The notes beneath the pieces were generated by a model, which worked only from the letters and a program-made list of their open reading frames with translations, did not search any database and had not been told where the DNA came from. Position numbers and translations under genes: made by a program. From Allacma fusca (lineage: Eukaryota > Arthropoda > Collembola > Symphypleona > Sminthuridae), in assembly GCA_947179485.1 (NCBI GenBank), contig OX359245.1, positions 26,089,067-26,153,066 of the forward strand: DNA of 64,000 nucleotides. The letters run 5' to 3'. This document shows positions 1 through 13,802 of this stretch, one piece after another. The first letter of the stretch is position 1. Each line of letters begins with the position of its first letter.

Positions 1-304
1 ACTTGAAAATGAAAAAAAAATCATCATTGTCCTTTATATGGACTGAGGGGGAGAGAAAGGTCTTGTGACACATAATCACATATAGTAAAAAAATACTGAG
101 CTAAAATTCATAGAATCCCGGACAAAGTCCTCTGAAAGGAGAGCGATAGAAAGAGAATGACTTCAGTGTGTCTTCTACAAAAGCCCGCATCCACGGATTC
201 GACGGGCAGTCAGTGGTAACCCTTGGAGAGGAACGGGTGGAAGAGTAGTTGCTCGTCGGAGGTTCTTCAAATATATACAGGAATTGTGGAAAGGCCCGGG
301 TAAT

Positions 305-324
305 ACACACACACACACACACAC
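305..324. repeat. (AC)10 microsatellite
   Basis: Ten AC units lie 19 bp upstream of the first in-frame ATG of the GPCR, so they are probably in its 5' UTR or proximal promoter. Confidence 0.9.
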
Positions 325-343
325 GCTGTCGTTCATCTGTCAA

Positions 344-3300
344 ATGAATGGGACTCACAATCATATTGGTTCCTACCCTGGCCTTCCCGAGTCTTTTACC
401 GTCGTCAGCTCCGAGGCTTGGACAGGGATATTTATTTACACGGGAATCTTCATTGTGGCTGCCATCGGGAATGTGTCAGTGTTCATTTGCATTTTAAACC
501 TTCTCCGACGGAGACCCAGTCCCATGAATAAGTTACTCCTTCATTTGAACATTGCGGATCTTATTGTGGTCTTTGTGGTCATTCCCAGCGAAATTGGATG
601 GAGACTCTCTATCGGTTGGTACGCTGGAGAAATATCTTGTAAGAGTCTATACATAATTTAACTCTGGGGGAAAATCCCATATGTAGAGGGGGAAGCTCTG
701 TATAATATTAAAATTCATTCATTATTTCCGGCCACGTTGGAAGTTGACTCAATTATTGTGACCCCGTATATTAAATACAATTACTCGTCATTCTGTATAA
801 TTATCTATAGGTAAGTTGGTCCAGTACAGCCGAGCCTTTGGACTATACTTGAGTGCTTTGATAGTCACTTGCATCACTCTGGATCGCTACTATGCAGTTT
901 TATACCCTCTGCGATCCTTAACTGCCAATAATCGTGTAAAGATTATGATCTACTCGTCCTGGATTGGGGCATCTGTGTGCTCAGTTCCGCAAGTAGGTCC
1001 CGTCTCCCAGAATTTTTCTCTCACAGCCTGACCTTAAATTTTAGCTTGAAGCTCTAAAAATAAAAGAGCGAAAATATTGGAATTTAATTTGACTACCAGA
1101 TTTGAAGCTTGCAGTAGTAGTTAAACAGACTCTATTTATAATTAATTACACTCTTGAAGAAAATAAAATTTTGCTCCTAATATAAAATACTCTAATAAGT
1201 AAAAACAAAAAAAAAGAGTAATAAATTGGAACATATGGAAATATTTTTGTCCCAATAGAAATAATGAATTTATATCAGTCTCCTATAGCGCTTGCTAGCC
1301 AAATTATTATTTATCTTAACAACATATGTAATTAATTACATATTTACTTTTTACAAAAATCTTCTGCAGTTTTCCCCTGCTTTTGAATAAAATTCCATGT
1401 AATGTTCATGCAGGTAGTTGCTTCCCTGAATTCTTGCCTTGGGGTTATAGTATTCTAATTATTAAGGTTGTATTTTGATTTCTAGTTTATAATCTTCCGG
1501 GTCGTTAGTCACCCTGAGCACAGCCAGTTCTTTCAGTGTGTGTCGGACTCGATGGGAGAGCAAGGGGAGATTGCCAACGGGATATTTAATTTGGTGGTTC
1601 TGTACTTCGTCCCTCTTGTTACAATTATCTTTTCTTATGGGAGCATCCTACACAAAATTGCTCGGGACTCCGTCACTACCGTAACAGGTAACGTCACCTG
1701 CCTCTCTCAAATAATTCTGTGTATTTCTATCAGGGCAAGATTGTGAATTAATCCGGACGGTTAAGTTCATATTCATAGGAACTAACATTAAAGCATGGGC
1801 GGTTAGACCAGTTCCAACAATTGGATCCCCACAGCATGGCCCATCCATAAATGTGTGCCATGAGTTATTTTTACTGTAGATAAAAAAATATATAACACCA
1901 AAGATAATTACGCTAACTCATTTTTGACCCACTCTTACCCATTTTCAAAAAAGGAGATCAAAACACTCCTGAAATATTAACTCAAATAATTATACTAAAT
2001 CCTTATGGGTTACTTAATTTTAAGTAATTGCTCCTCAGGAATTCTATTCAAAGTCCTACTGTAGTCCTTCCATCAAGGGCTGGATCTTATTTGCACATAA
2101 AAGTGACATTTTCAAACTGGAAATCTAAATTGTTTACATACGTCGGAGTAGATAATATAATATAAGCGGCCTTCATAAACCTCTTATGCCCTTCCCTTGG
2201 GAGTACTTTTGGGCTCCGGTATTAACCTTATTTTAAAAGGCTCTATAATAATTATAGTATTCAAATCAGCATAATCACTATACTACATTTGCGAGTAGAT
2301 ACTCGAATATTAAGCACACAAATAGTAAATATCCACTTCATTCAATTAATTGGAATCTTAGCTTTGAACTTTTCATTAAAACATTAAGTGCAAGTTACTG
2401 TACTGTAGTGAAGGGACCACAGACTCGTTGCTCATGGAATCTTCTTAAACTCAAAAATTTGTGAATCTTTTTATTAATATCTTGTTTCCGTTTCCTTCAT
2501 ACTGAACTCAAGTCCTAGAGTGAAGAAGAGTGAAAGGAGAAGGATTCCTACACTGGTACTCCTTCAGTCTGCATAATAATCTGTAAAATACATTTATATA
2601 TTGTACATTCTACTCCCAGAAAATGAGATCTGAGGCCCCTTTTAAGAGCATTATGTGTATATCTCCATACGCCCAAAAATATTTGGATACTTTTGGAAGA
2701 CACTGCTGCCCGCAGCATTATTTCCTTCCAAGATCTCATCACATTATACCATTCAATTTCCCTGCCCTACGAGACATCTTAAAATCCAATTTAACACAAT
2801 GCTATAAGTCGGTTCACTCATCCGTATAAACGGATGTCATTGTAATCAGAATGCTGAGTGTATGCTCTTTTAGGGAAAGTACATTAGAGTCGGCACTTTT
2901 TATAATGACTGTCACTATAGCAACACTTCCCCTGGAAGGTCCACCGGAGATTCTCCTTTTAGAATTGCTAGGGTGCATTTACATTCATAATCCTTAGAAC
3001 AACATGTCCGTGATAACGGCACAAAATTTCAGGTTAAAAGGCAAGCTCAAGTTTCTACACAAGAAGTTTTTTGGGGAGCGCAATAATTTAATCAAATTAC
3101 TAGAGTAGGAATATTCTGGCATAAATCCCCCTTTACATAGCATTTCTAAAGACAATAATAATTAATTATATTTCATTTCCTTTATAGCAAGGAGGATCTT
3201 GAAGGAAATTAGGAAAATTACTACGGATGAAAATAATTTTATTATTATTAAAGTTAAAGCAGAACCTTTTTCTCTTCCCCCTATCCTAGCTCAATAATAC

Positions 3301-4970
3301 ACCGGTATCTATTCCTTGACAAATTCCTGTTCAGCCCTAAAATCATGTTCAGCTCCTGTGAAAGATAACTACTATTCACAGCTCAGAAAATTCTATAAAA
3401 TTTTATTTTATTGTAATTAATCCTGTAAGCTGAAGGAAGAAGGTGAAATAGTAACCAGAGTCATAGGAGAAGTATGTGGGTCATATTATCTGTAATATTA
3501 GATATTTATACAAATTTAGGAAAGGGAAGTAATTATGCATTCCTTTACCTCATTATGAGAACCATGGAATGTAACAAGTGAGTTTATGGACTTCCTTGTT
3601 TACTTTTATACTGTATCCTCACACCTAATCCTTAAATCAGATATTTCCTCTCAATTTACGTATTATACATTCCTTACTTGAAGGTAATGTGTCTTACGGG
3701 CTCTCATCACATGAGCTCGTCAGATTATGATCTTACAGTAGTACCTAAAAACAACATATCTAAATATAATTATTATTAATATAAACTCTATATTTATTGT
3801 GAAATATAGTCCTAGTTTGTAACAGGGCCATACTGTGTTACTCTCCACTCTACTCTGCATTTATTCTGCAGTCATTACTACCCGCATAATTTACAGTTCA
3901 CCTCCCTGATCCCCTCTCGTTAGTTCGCCCTGACTGACTAGAAGTGCATGGGATACATTCCCCCGAAATTCCCACGTCACAGAAACTTTCACTTGACCAC
4001 TGTATATCCTGACTTTCTCCCTTTCCTTGACCACTGACAGCTTGGGGAATGAAAGGGATTTAATGAACATGAAATAAAATTTGCTGCAGATTCAGGAATG
4101 AATATGTTTTACAATTGCCTCTTGAATCTGTAATAATTACACATGAGCTATAGGGATGGGGAGAAAAAAAAGGTTTTTTGATACCCTGTAAAAGCAATTA
4201 ATGTAAAGTAACTGTAAAGTAATGAATAACAATAGGAAATAATTGATGTAATGAATTATAAACAAAAATCTAAATTCCATGACTTTGAGCATATTTTTAT
4301 GCCTGAAAAGGTTTTCATTTTCTGTCATCAGATAATTACTTTTGACACAAATGTAGGCAAACATTTGGATGATTTAAAATATTCAAGAGAAAAGTTAGTT
4401 TAGCATGCATGTACGTATTCAATGGGTGTAGATATGTATAGTGTGATATAAATAGATACAGATACATAATTACATGAACACGTGCATGTATGTACATATG
4501 TTGACTATTGAGAGAGAGAGAGGGATGGAGGAAACAAAACAAATTCTTTATTGTATCTGACGGATAACTGGAGCAGAAAATTTAGAGAATAGAATCCTAC
4601 TTTTTGAAGTTGATTTACCTGACTTCTCCTCTCTATTTACATAGATACTAACAATGTTATCCTTCGTCGGAATGGAGCCTCAGTTTTGAAGCGAGCCCGT
4701 ACCCGAACAACTATTGTGACCGGGGGGATCATCAGTGTATTTCTCCTCTGTTGGACACCCTATGTCATCATTGTACTTTGGGAGTTAATTGACAGGGACT
4801 CCCTGGGACAACTCAATTCCTATCTCCAAGACTTCCTCTTCAGCATGGTCGTGGCCAACTCGGTTTTTAATCCCCTCGTGTATGGCTGGCTTTCTCGGGC
4901 AAAGTACTCACGTCAGATTCAGCGGAATTGTCTGGAATCTAATCGGACGGAAATGCACACATTTAACTGA
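344..4970 (+). CDS. Rhodopsin-like GPCR of the GnRH/AKH/corazonin receptor superfamily, 4 exons
   Basis: Coding exons are 344-638, 811-992, 1486-1687 and 4645-4970. Phases are consistent, all introns are GT-AG, and the product is 334 aa. Exon 1 has an N-terminal NGT glycosylation site, TM1 with GN, TM2 with LNIADL and the ECL1 tryptophans. Exon 2 has the conserved Cys (ISCKL), TM3 reading FGLYLS, and the DRY motif in CITLDRYYAVLYPL. Exon 3 has ECL2 (FFQCV) and TM5 (YFVPLVTIIFSYGSI). Exon 4 has TM6 with CWTPY and TM7 with FNPLVYGW (NPxxY variant), then a short tail. The FGLYLS/DRY block and the HPEHSQFFQC loop are typical of AKH/red-pigment-concentrating-hormone and corazonin receptors, which couple neuropeptides to G proteins at the plasma membrane. 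The exact ligand cannot be decided. Intron 3 (2957 bp) holds no recognised gene. The start is the first in-frame ATG; a 5' non-coding exon may exist. Confidence 0.88.
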
Positions 4971-7900
4971 ACGATTTTTACAGAGTTCCTCAATATTTCT
5001 AATTAAAAATGTACCTTGACTTGACGCATACGTGAGAAATTATATTGGGATTGCTAAACATTTCCTTTTACTATATAAAAAAGCTTTAAATATGTACATA
5101 CAGGGTTCCTATTCTAGGTGTAATTATACGGACAAAAATTATTGAATAAATCTAATTTACTCTTCTGTTAATACATTTTCGTTTCTAGAACACTGGCTCT
5201 AGAGACTTGCATACGGTGTAGCATATTTGAATGGGAATGAGTCCATGAGCACTTTATTATTAGCGCTGTTAAAAAATTCAATCTTATGTATGTAGTATCT
5301 ATCTATGTATATACAGTAATTACAAGAATGGTATTTATCTTTCAAATATGAACCAATTTATATTCCAGCAAGAAATTTTCTTCACTTTGTCCACACGCAT
5401 TGGAAATAGTAAGTCAGCATTATCCAATTTTGACGGATTCAATTTATTTCCCCGTCAAACTCCATATATTTCCGAATGAATGAGTCGGGGGGCGAGCTCA
5501 AAATGGGGATAGGATGAGGGAAATCAGGTTGTTGAATCAGTAATAAGACTCACATCCCAATAATTACATCCCATATGGAAGTAAGCACTAACTTTTACTT
5601 CCCAAACTTCAATGATTATTCCTATTCATTTCCTAACTCATCTACATCTTTTCCCCTATTTCATGCTTCATTTCCCCCCGACAAAGTTGATGGGACAACT
5701 TTCCCAGGAGGATGCATAATTATCAAGATATTGGTGATAATTGCACATGTGCAAAGTTCACAGGCAAGTATGACTACGATCCAAGCCTACTAATCTACTT
5801 TAATACGTATAATTGTCCATGTATTATGTAAGGGGTTTGATTCAAACATTTCGGGTCGTTAATTGAGACCCAATTTATAATCCTACGGATGAAATCAAAT
5901 CTAAAATTAGCCCTTGATCATGTAAAGCACGTTTTCGGTGGAAATGTCCTCAGTATTACCATCTAGTGCACTTATGTGTACCTATAGTTTCTGAATTATT
6001 ACTACACAGAGAACTTCTAAACGTTCCTGCACATATGAGTCATTAACCAATAATAATTAGCATTTAATTCAACTAGTGGTGAAAACAACTTAAAGTTTCT
6101 AGAGTGGAAAAATAATATAACCCACATTGCTGTATAGGATTAACGGTTGTAATGTGACTGATCATATGAGGCCTCAAGAGTCCTCAAATGAACGTGATAC
6201 TCACTTCTGAATTTAGTCTTAAAATTCATGACGTCAGTTCGGAAAACTCAGGCTTGAATTTCCAGGGAAAATGCAAGAAGTGAAGGGTGGGATTAAAAAA
6301 CTTTTGGTAGCAAAGAACCCTTGAAACTTTCAGGGACTATAGTGGGAGGAATACATTTCAGGGATTAGTTTTTACCGACTATTTTACTGAAGAGAAAAGT
6401 AGAATTTACTTGGGGTCAGGAGGACACACTGCCCTTAGGCCTCTCTTAAGCATGTACCTACATATGTCTTGCTCTCCAATGAACCCAACCTCATGAAACT
6501 TGGGGATAGGACATGGAGATGATGGTGCTGGAGGGAGTAAAAGTTCTCACTTACAATTTATTTTAGATATTTCTCAAGTAAATAGTTATACTTAACCATG
6601 TATAGTAAAATTGTGCCAATAAAATCTCGAAGGTTCATTGGGTTCAACTTTTGAGGGAGTAATAATAGCTGGGGAATTTGAGGAAGTTTGCTTGGAAGCC
6701 TTGAGGAGATGTTTCCGTTTTGGTTTTGAGGCCCAACCATCCAGGTTTCCCAATAGCTAAAAGCACAAAAGGATTCGGCTGAGTGTAATTGCTGGTAATC
6801 GTAATGTATGGGTAAAATTTTATTTTGCAATAGATAAGAGTCGTTAAATGTAAAGGAAATGACTTATTAAGCAAATCCCTGCACATTATTGTGTTGGAAG
6901 GATTGTTGACGAGGGCTGTAGCAAAATTTTACTTGCACACAATATATGGGTTTAACATCTAACATTATTGATCTACTCTGGGATCTCAGGCATAAAAACA
7001 TTCGATGACAGCCACACTAGGCACTCTCAAGAGAATGTACACATTGGGAATTGAACTGTTGCGTTCTTGGGAGCCTAGTAGCCTGGAGCCTATAGTTACC
7101 TGGGATTTTATTATACTTGTAATACAAAATAGAATGAAAGAAATCAATTTCCTGTATCTATCAAGTAAAAGATTCTGATGTCACAAGCAAAGATCACATG
7201 CGTGAATTTAAATAGAACTGGAAATAGTGTGTGACTACAGTTTTCTTTCTCTATCTAAAATAATCCAATTTTTAATGACGTATGCTCTTCCAGGTCAAAA
7301 AATTACACCGGTAAATTGGTTTGTGTCAATATAATTTTGCCAGTAACGTATACAACATGAAAACAGATTTCAACCTTCTGTAGTATTTAAAAGTAGCCTT
7401 TGAATCAATAAAACTGTCCATTGCTAATTTTAAAGTAAGCCCTCAAGTTGTTCACGTGTGCTTACGATCGAAACAGTTAATTAATTACATATAACTAATT
7501 AAATGTAATTATTATACGTTTGCTCACAACCGTAATGATAAATGCTACAGGGGTCTCTAAAAGTACCCTCATTGACATAAGTGTGCTCCTCCGTAATATT
7601 TGCGAGATAAAATTTTTTAGAGCAAACTATGTATGTACAGTGTAATTTAGAATGTCCGGCGGTCTTCAATCTACAAAGTGACACAAAATTTGTATCCCTG
7701 GGCCCTAAAATTTCCTTATAAAGAATCTTCGTCTGTGAATGCACAAAATTAGGTGTAGATGCGATCTAGCCTAATTTACATGCGGGAAGCGAAAGTTCGA
7801 CACTTTTGGCTTACTTAATTCCTTGCGATTAACAAGAAAACTGTGTTAACCGGTCTATATACAGGGCCCATGAGGCTATATCCTCTCCATAGTGTAGCTA

Positions 7901-9544
7901 AATGGCTAATGAGATTATCTGGAATCTGCAATTTAAAAGATCCAGTAAGCTGGGTCACGCCAAGCCTCAAGCCCTGGAGAGTAATGTAATTATATAACCA
8001 TGGACAACTTTGACCACTTAGAAGAGTAGGTTTTGGGAATCTCTCATCAAGTAACTATTGTATGGTTTATCAATTAGTTTTTCTGTTTAATTTGGAATTT
8101 AGTAGAGCAATGACTGTTCCAGGAACCGCAGCAGTTGATACTTGGCAGGCATTACTGGGTGCTGGAAGTTTCTCACTTGCGTGTCGGAAAGAGACGAAGC
8201 AGAATATCTGCAACAGTTAATTATATTTACAACTTCCTTTACAACTATCTATATATTTTATAGAATTGAATCTTTTGCTCAAGTTATCCTATGATTGCAT
8301 TTTAGATGGACATTGGAAACAGTTTTGGCAAACGGACCAGAAATAATACCTGTCGAAAAGTATAAAGTACATTTTGGTTTTAACCCACTTATCCTAATGA
8401 CTAAAGATCCAAAGCATTCCCAAGGCTACAAACTCCAAACATATTAAATAGAAAAGAGATGAGTATAATTATACTATTAAAGGGGACGGCAACAACTCTG
8501 AAAGACTCAAGCGACAAAGGACGTAATCTCGTTAACATGACTGACGTTTCATCCTCAAAATTCTTACAGAGTTAGCTGGGAAAATTCCTTCAAAGAATTA
8601 TTCTATCGCTCCTTTGCTTTGAGATGATACAAAATAAGGAATTAGCAGTTGCCAAGGATCTGCTACTATTTGTGAATAGAAAATGTCGTCATAGTAAATT
8701 TGATTTATAAACAAATAATGTGTAACATTATTTTCAAAACTATTTTTTCTATTCAAACGTTCTAACTTCTCTAACAGATTCAAAATCGTAAAATTGTGAT
8801 TTTATGAAGGTCTTTTTCCTTGATTCATTATTTTTGAAGTGGAGTACATAATAATAAAAGCTGTGAAGGAAAAAGGGACTCCCTCATTAACGGATAAACC
8901 AAGAACGGAAGTTTACGGAAGTGTGCATGAATCCCTGATTTTTCCTCTTGTGCATTACTCGTGTTCCATTGTGCGTTACGAAAGCTCTCCAACTTGCACA
9001 CAATATAAAGCCCGGATGAAAAGTGTTGAGAGAGAGAGAGAGAGAGAGAGAGAATGCGTTGAAGGCTAAAAAAGAGAGAAATAACCATAAGTGAATCCAA
9101 TTCCCAAAAGTTGTGTGTACATGAAGGTGAAAGTAGAAAATCGATTTACTTTTACTTACTCTGATCTTATGACATCGAATCGTCGGACGAAGGAGTAATA
9201 AAAACGCACAAAAAAAATTCTCACCGCGCTTCTAATTAGACTCTGATCCTGAAATTTACTCCATGCCACAAATCTCTCGGTAATAAACTTTCTCTCTGCT
9301 ACTAACATTGGCTTTGGCATACTTCAAAAGAAGGTTTCCCATCTTAGGCTTGTTATTTACTTGCACCATCCCCTCCATTATTAATATTATTTTTATTTGG
9401 AGTTTGACTAATTATTATGTGCACATTGCTGTTAACAAATCTACCCCTCTGTCTGGCTGTCAATTACAGTCACACACACAGTGTCCCAAATACAAGCCGC
9501 CTCAAAAAACAACGAAGTTGATCTTCTCAGGATTTCATAGAACA
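4971..9544. other. Intergenic region, no supported gene
   Basis: AT-rich DNA between the GPCR stop codon and the first proposed exon of the RING gene. Short open frames (for example 5575-5793 and 7499-7744) have no recognisable domain, codon pattern or splice context. Apart from the GA tract at 9028-9053, I see nothing to annotate. Confidence 0.6.
9028..9053. repeat. (GA)n microsatellite
   Basis: An uninterrupted GA run of 26 bp, about 0.5 kb upstream of the RING gene. Confidence 0.9.
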
Positions 9545-11191
9545 ATGGATTTCATTCAAAGGATATGCAAACTAGTGTCTGACGTTTGCAATGGATTTTT
9601 CTATCTCTTCGTGGATTTGAATTTACCTGCTTTGAAGTAACTAGATAATTATACTTTCATATTGGGTTACTTGAATTTAATGATCCTTGACCGATTGCCT
9701 TTACCTCCAACCTCTTTTGACCTCTTTGAACTTCAACTCTGCTCATTTGAATGTTTCCAGGAAGGATAAAGATTGGAATGAGGAATCATACTTTGGGAAT
9801 TCTGATTTAAATCGTAGACTATTTGAATGTCCGGGATGTCAAGAGATTCCGGAGCCCCCGGTGTTTACTTGCAGTTCTGGGCATATTGTTTGCACTGTGT
9901 GCAAGGGAGCGGGGAAGTGCTCTGTTTGTGGTGGGGACTACCTTGGGAATGCCAGGAACTTCATTGTGGAACGAATTGTAACCACAAATACATTCCCCTG
10001 TCGGTTTCATCATGAGGGCTGTGACCAGGTCCTCAAAGTTTCAGAGTTGCTCGAGCATCAAGCCCAATGCTTTCACAGGTGTGAGAAAAGCGTTAGAAAT
10101 TCTCTGGGCATGAATTCCTTTTGTCAAATTAGATAAATTAAATTTATATTGATCATTATAAAACCACAATGACACTTTGATCTCTCTGATCGGGATGATC
10201 TACAGGCACTGCAACTGCGGAATCATTGGGAAAAATTGCGACGGGAAATGGGTCGGATCCGTGAATGATTTGTATGCTCATTTGGTCATCTCCCATGAGA
10301 TGTTTTACGTATTTAGGGACAAGAAGGCAACCCTGAAGGCAGAGTTTGACCTGACATCAAAGACATTCCTTCGTATAATTAATTAATAATTAAAATAAAA
10401 CAAAAGAGAACTTAGCACTCATCATTGAAGGGTGTATGTAATTATGTGTAAATAGCTTTAAATTTGTTTAACGCTACACGTGAACTGATTCGGCTCAATA
10501 GGGTTCGATGGTCCCACAGTGATGTTGAAGGTGATCCAAGGGAAGAACTACATGATCAGAACCGTTTACAAGGAAGAGCTCAACATTGTCTTCACATTCA
10601 TAGTCGGACTGTACAGAGATGAGGGGAGCAGTACATCTCCGGAGTTTATTTACAAACGAGCAACGACCTCCATTAAACTTCTACAAAGGGATGCTCTCGG
10701 GGCTGCTCAAGTAAACACAGAATTAAATCAATCTTTTTGACTAAGTAAGCTTCCAAGTGGAGTCGGGTCCGTAGTCCCAAAAGCTTAAAAAGCGTCATTT
10801 CCTCTTTTGTATATTTTGACTTAATCAAGACTCCCACTAGATCTGAGAGGGTTTGGATTGGACCCGTCAACACCGTTGATGACAAGTTAGAGGACATTTT
10901 TGAAGAAGACCGAGGTCTCCTTCTACCTTGGAGTGAGCTCCTGGGGACATCCGACTTGAGTGGGAGATTCCTAACCTGGGACCTCCAAATTAATGTCTAT
11001 CCAGTGAGTTTCAATTCCTTTTATATGAAGTCTCCCATTTTGAACAGATGGACTTTAGATGAGTTCTCACTCTAATAAGATAAAGTTGTATTGTTTAAAA
11101 AAAATTAATCGTCCGTTTGAAGCCCAAGGAAGTCCCGTCTGAGGATAGTTCTCAACAGTCTCGGACTGCTAAGCAAAAATTGAAGGAGTAA
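9545..11191 (+). CDS. Divergent Siah/SINA-type RING E3 ubiquitin ligase-like protein, 6 exons
   Basis: Modelled exons are 9545-9636, 9761-10078, 10206-10372, 10502-10710, 10830-11003 and 11123-11191, which sum to 342 codons plus stop with compatible phases. Exon 2 encodes a Siah-like RING: FECPGC, then CSSGHIVCTVC and KCSVCGG (about residues 54-90). It is followed by the GNARN helix and a SIAH zinc-finger segment with CRFHHEGC and HQAQC; exon 3 continues it with a C-x-C and KNCDGKWVGSVNDLYAHLVISH. Exons 4-5 resemble the SINA beta-sandwich substrate-binding domain, ending with LQINVYP. Siah proteins dimerise and pass ubiquitin from E2 enzymes to substrates. The RING and zinc-finger assignment is firm. 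The beta domain is very divergent. Exon 1 (start ATG) is supported only by phase and a GTAACT donor. The last exon uses a weak acceptor (TTTGAAG). Confidence 0.75.
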
Positions 11192-13802
11192 GAAAAATAA
11201 TTATTTTGTATGCACGCTTGCATTTGTATGTAATTATTAGTTTGTACTTACATAAGTGAAGGAACCTAATTTATTTTCATTGGAATTGTAGATTATTGTG
11301 TTTTCTGCTCAAGCCGTTTCTTATGTCAACTTGGGCAATTGTTGCACCCGGGTTTACGCTAGTTGTCATGTTATTTTTCGTCTGTTTTGTTTGAGCTGTA
11401 CTCAATTGTGAGAGGTCAGAGTTGTCCGAAAAATAATGATTTTATTTCGTTTTGTAATAATTATGTACAGCCACACACTCCTGCACTTTCAAAGCTATAA
11501 AGGCGTAAGCTGAAATTTATCAAATATTCAAAGGGTAACGAAAGCGCTAATTACTTATTATTCCGTAAAACCTGTCTAATATTTATTAGCTACGTGTGTT
11601 AGTTACATGTGTTTGTTATTAAATCATATGAAAGATAACTGACTGATTGAAAGGATTTTTACGAGGATTTATTTTTAATTTCTAGAAAGAGAATTAAGCT
11701 GCTCTAAAAAATGTCTCAATATCCCCCAACTGCCTTCTTACCATAAAAATTTTGGTCGTGAGTTGAACAAAACTTTCTACTAGGAATAGCTTTATTTTAG
11801 TCATCAATATGAATGTCTGTAGAAGGATATGTGAGATGACGTGGTATTATGAAGATTATTTACGTTGTGGTCACTGAATCATGATTTCTTAGAAAATTGT
11901 AATGGATAGCGCAAGAGATATTGCTGAACCACAAAATAGAATCATAGGCATTTGTAATGTTTGCTAAGTAGCCACAGCGCCTTTTGCCTCTAAACTGAGA
12001 ATATGTTGAGAAGATGTTTCCTTTCCAGGAAAGATATCTGAAATGTAATATCATACAGAGACTAGTGGCTTTGTATACGATCCTCAGATCTCTAATCTAA
12101 TAATAATACGAAAAGGAGGTTGTTTCCGTCTTGAAAAACAGAATAATAATATTATATGGCTCCATCCGTAGGTATTTATTCTTGCATGGCTTGATTACAT
12201 ATAGATACATATGCCTCTATATCAGTGTTATATTTGTGTATATTCTACAGAAATTGCTGTCCCGGCATGTATTGAATTTGAGGATTAGGATCCTCCTTGG
12301 TAATCTGCTTCACCGTCACTGTTCAAATTTGGTATTCATCGGGTAAATTCTTTTGCATGGAATGTCACATTTGCAAGTTGCGACTGTGAATTGTATGAAT
12401 TTGTAACTTTTTCTTTCCTGGTGTTTAGTTGGAAAAATTCTGTCGTGGTACTTCTATCTTTCCATAAATTATAATGCGTGAGGAGCATATGTATGCCCCT
12501 TCGGTTAATTTTGACTTCTGTATGGATGACTTCAACTGTCGACGAAAAGTTAGTGCTGTGGCAAGGGACCAGTTCCCTAAAAGTTAGGAACATCCTTTTC
12601 AGTTGGGTTAGAAAGCATACATTCTTTAGCAGTCTCTGGACGTCTGAATGTGATGACCGAATGATGTCAGGATATTTATAAAACAAAATGCATAAGTCAG
12701 TTTTGCTGTATCTGCTTAATTATTTTTGACAAATGTATTTGTAGCTGACGTCCCTAACGCTGATGTACAAGGTTGACCATAGCGATTTTCCGTAGCCTAT
12801 ATTTGACTCATAACATATTTGATGCCCCCAGTTTGTAGCAAATTCAGTTTTGGATTTTATAAAATATATTTCATTGACCCAGGTCGATATTTGAGGTTAC
12901 TAGGCTCAAACACGCCAAGCTGAATCCAGTTATTTTAGAATATCAAGTTCTTAATTTCCTTAGTTGCAGACAAAACTTGTGCTTTTATATGTAGCTGTCA
13001 GAATGTGCATGATAAATAGGAAAATTCCTTCGGAACTTTATTCTCCTCCACATCTTCCACTTCATCGCTCTCGAGGCTGAATTTCTCTCAGCCTTGCCTT
13101 TCATTTTTGCTGGCCATGTGAAAAATTCCCACCTGTCCGATAATTTCTGAAAAAAAAATGAGTTAACGTCTGAAAAATATTTACTGCAGAAAAACATAAT
13201 TGAAGTTGAAATCTCTACAAAATCCTGACTGGTAATATTTTACTTCTCCCAAGCATTACGTCTATAATTATATGTTCGTCCAATTTATTCCCGAAAATCT
13301 TGTGCTTCTGAATCACATTGACAAATTCAAAATGGATCCAAAATTTCACAGATTTCCGAAAAATTTGGAATTTTAATTGGAAACATTTGAGTTCATAAAA
13401 CGGGTTACTGTGTCAAACTCTTGTCTGTCTCTGTGTAAACTCCATTTAACTCATTAAAGACAGGTCGAATGAATGTACATAGATTGCAACGAATTGATGA
13501 TATAATCTTAATCTAGGTATTTTTTGTGACCTCAGGTAATGTTGACTCATACTGTAAAATCCTAAATTATCTTAATATAATTACGGTTAACCTTCCAGGA
13601 TCTTCCTGCCTTTTTGAAATTATTAGGTTATAATTGCAGGAAACAAGTCATGTCTTCTAATCGTTCCCAAGCTTTATCACAGTCGTAAGGTCGGGGCTAT
13701 CTGTAGTATCTACAGATTAAAAAAAATTAAAAATCGTTAAAACCTCTTATTATACATTAATTGCTTCCGGGATAATCACATAATCATTTTATTGTAATGT
13801 GA
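11192..13802. other. Non-coding or decayed region
   Basis: No confident gene. On the minus strand 12336-12686 is open for 116 codons. Neighbouring minus-strand stretches near 12720-12870 also look coding-like but are broken by stops, which could mean an old degraded element. No family could be named. Confidence 0.4.

Noticed and set aside
5575..5793. 72-codon plus-strand ATG frame
   Set aside because: Aromatic/Ser-rich composition without domain or conservation evidence.
9308..9640. 110-codon frame upstream of the RING exon as a separate gene
   Set aside because: The apparent start is TTG; only the part from ATG 9545 fits, as exon 1 of the RING gene.
12336..12686. 116-codon minus-strand frame
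   Set aside because: No recognisable family, no splice or promoter context; may be a decayed element but cannot be supported.
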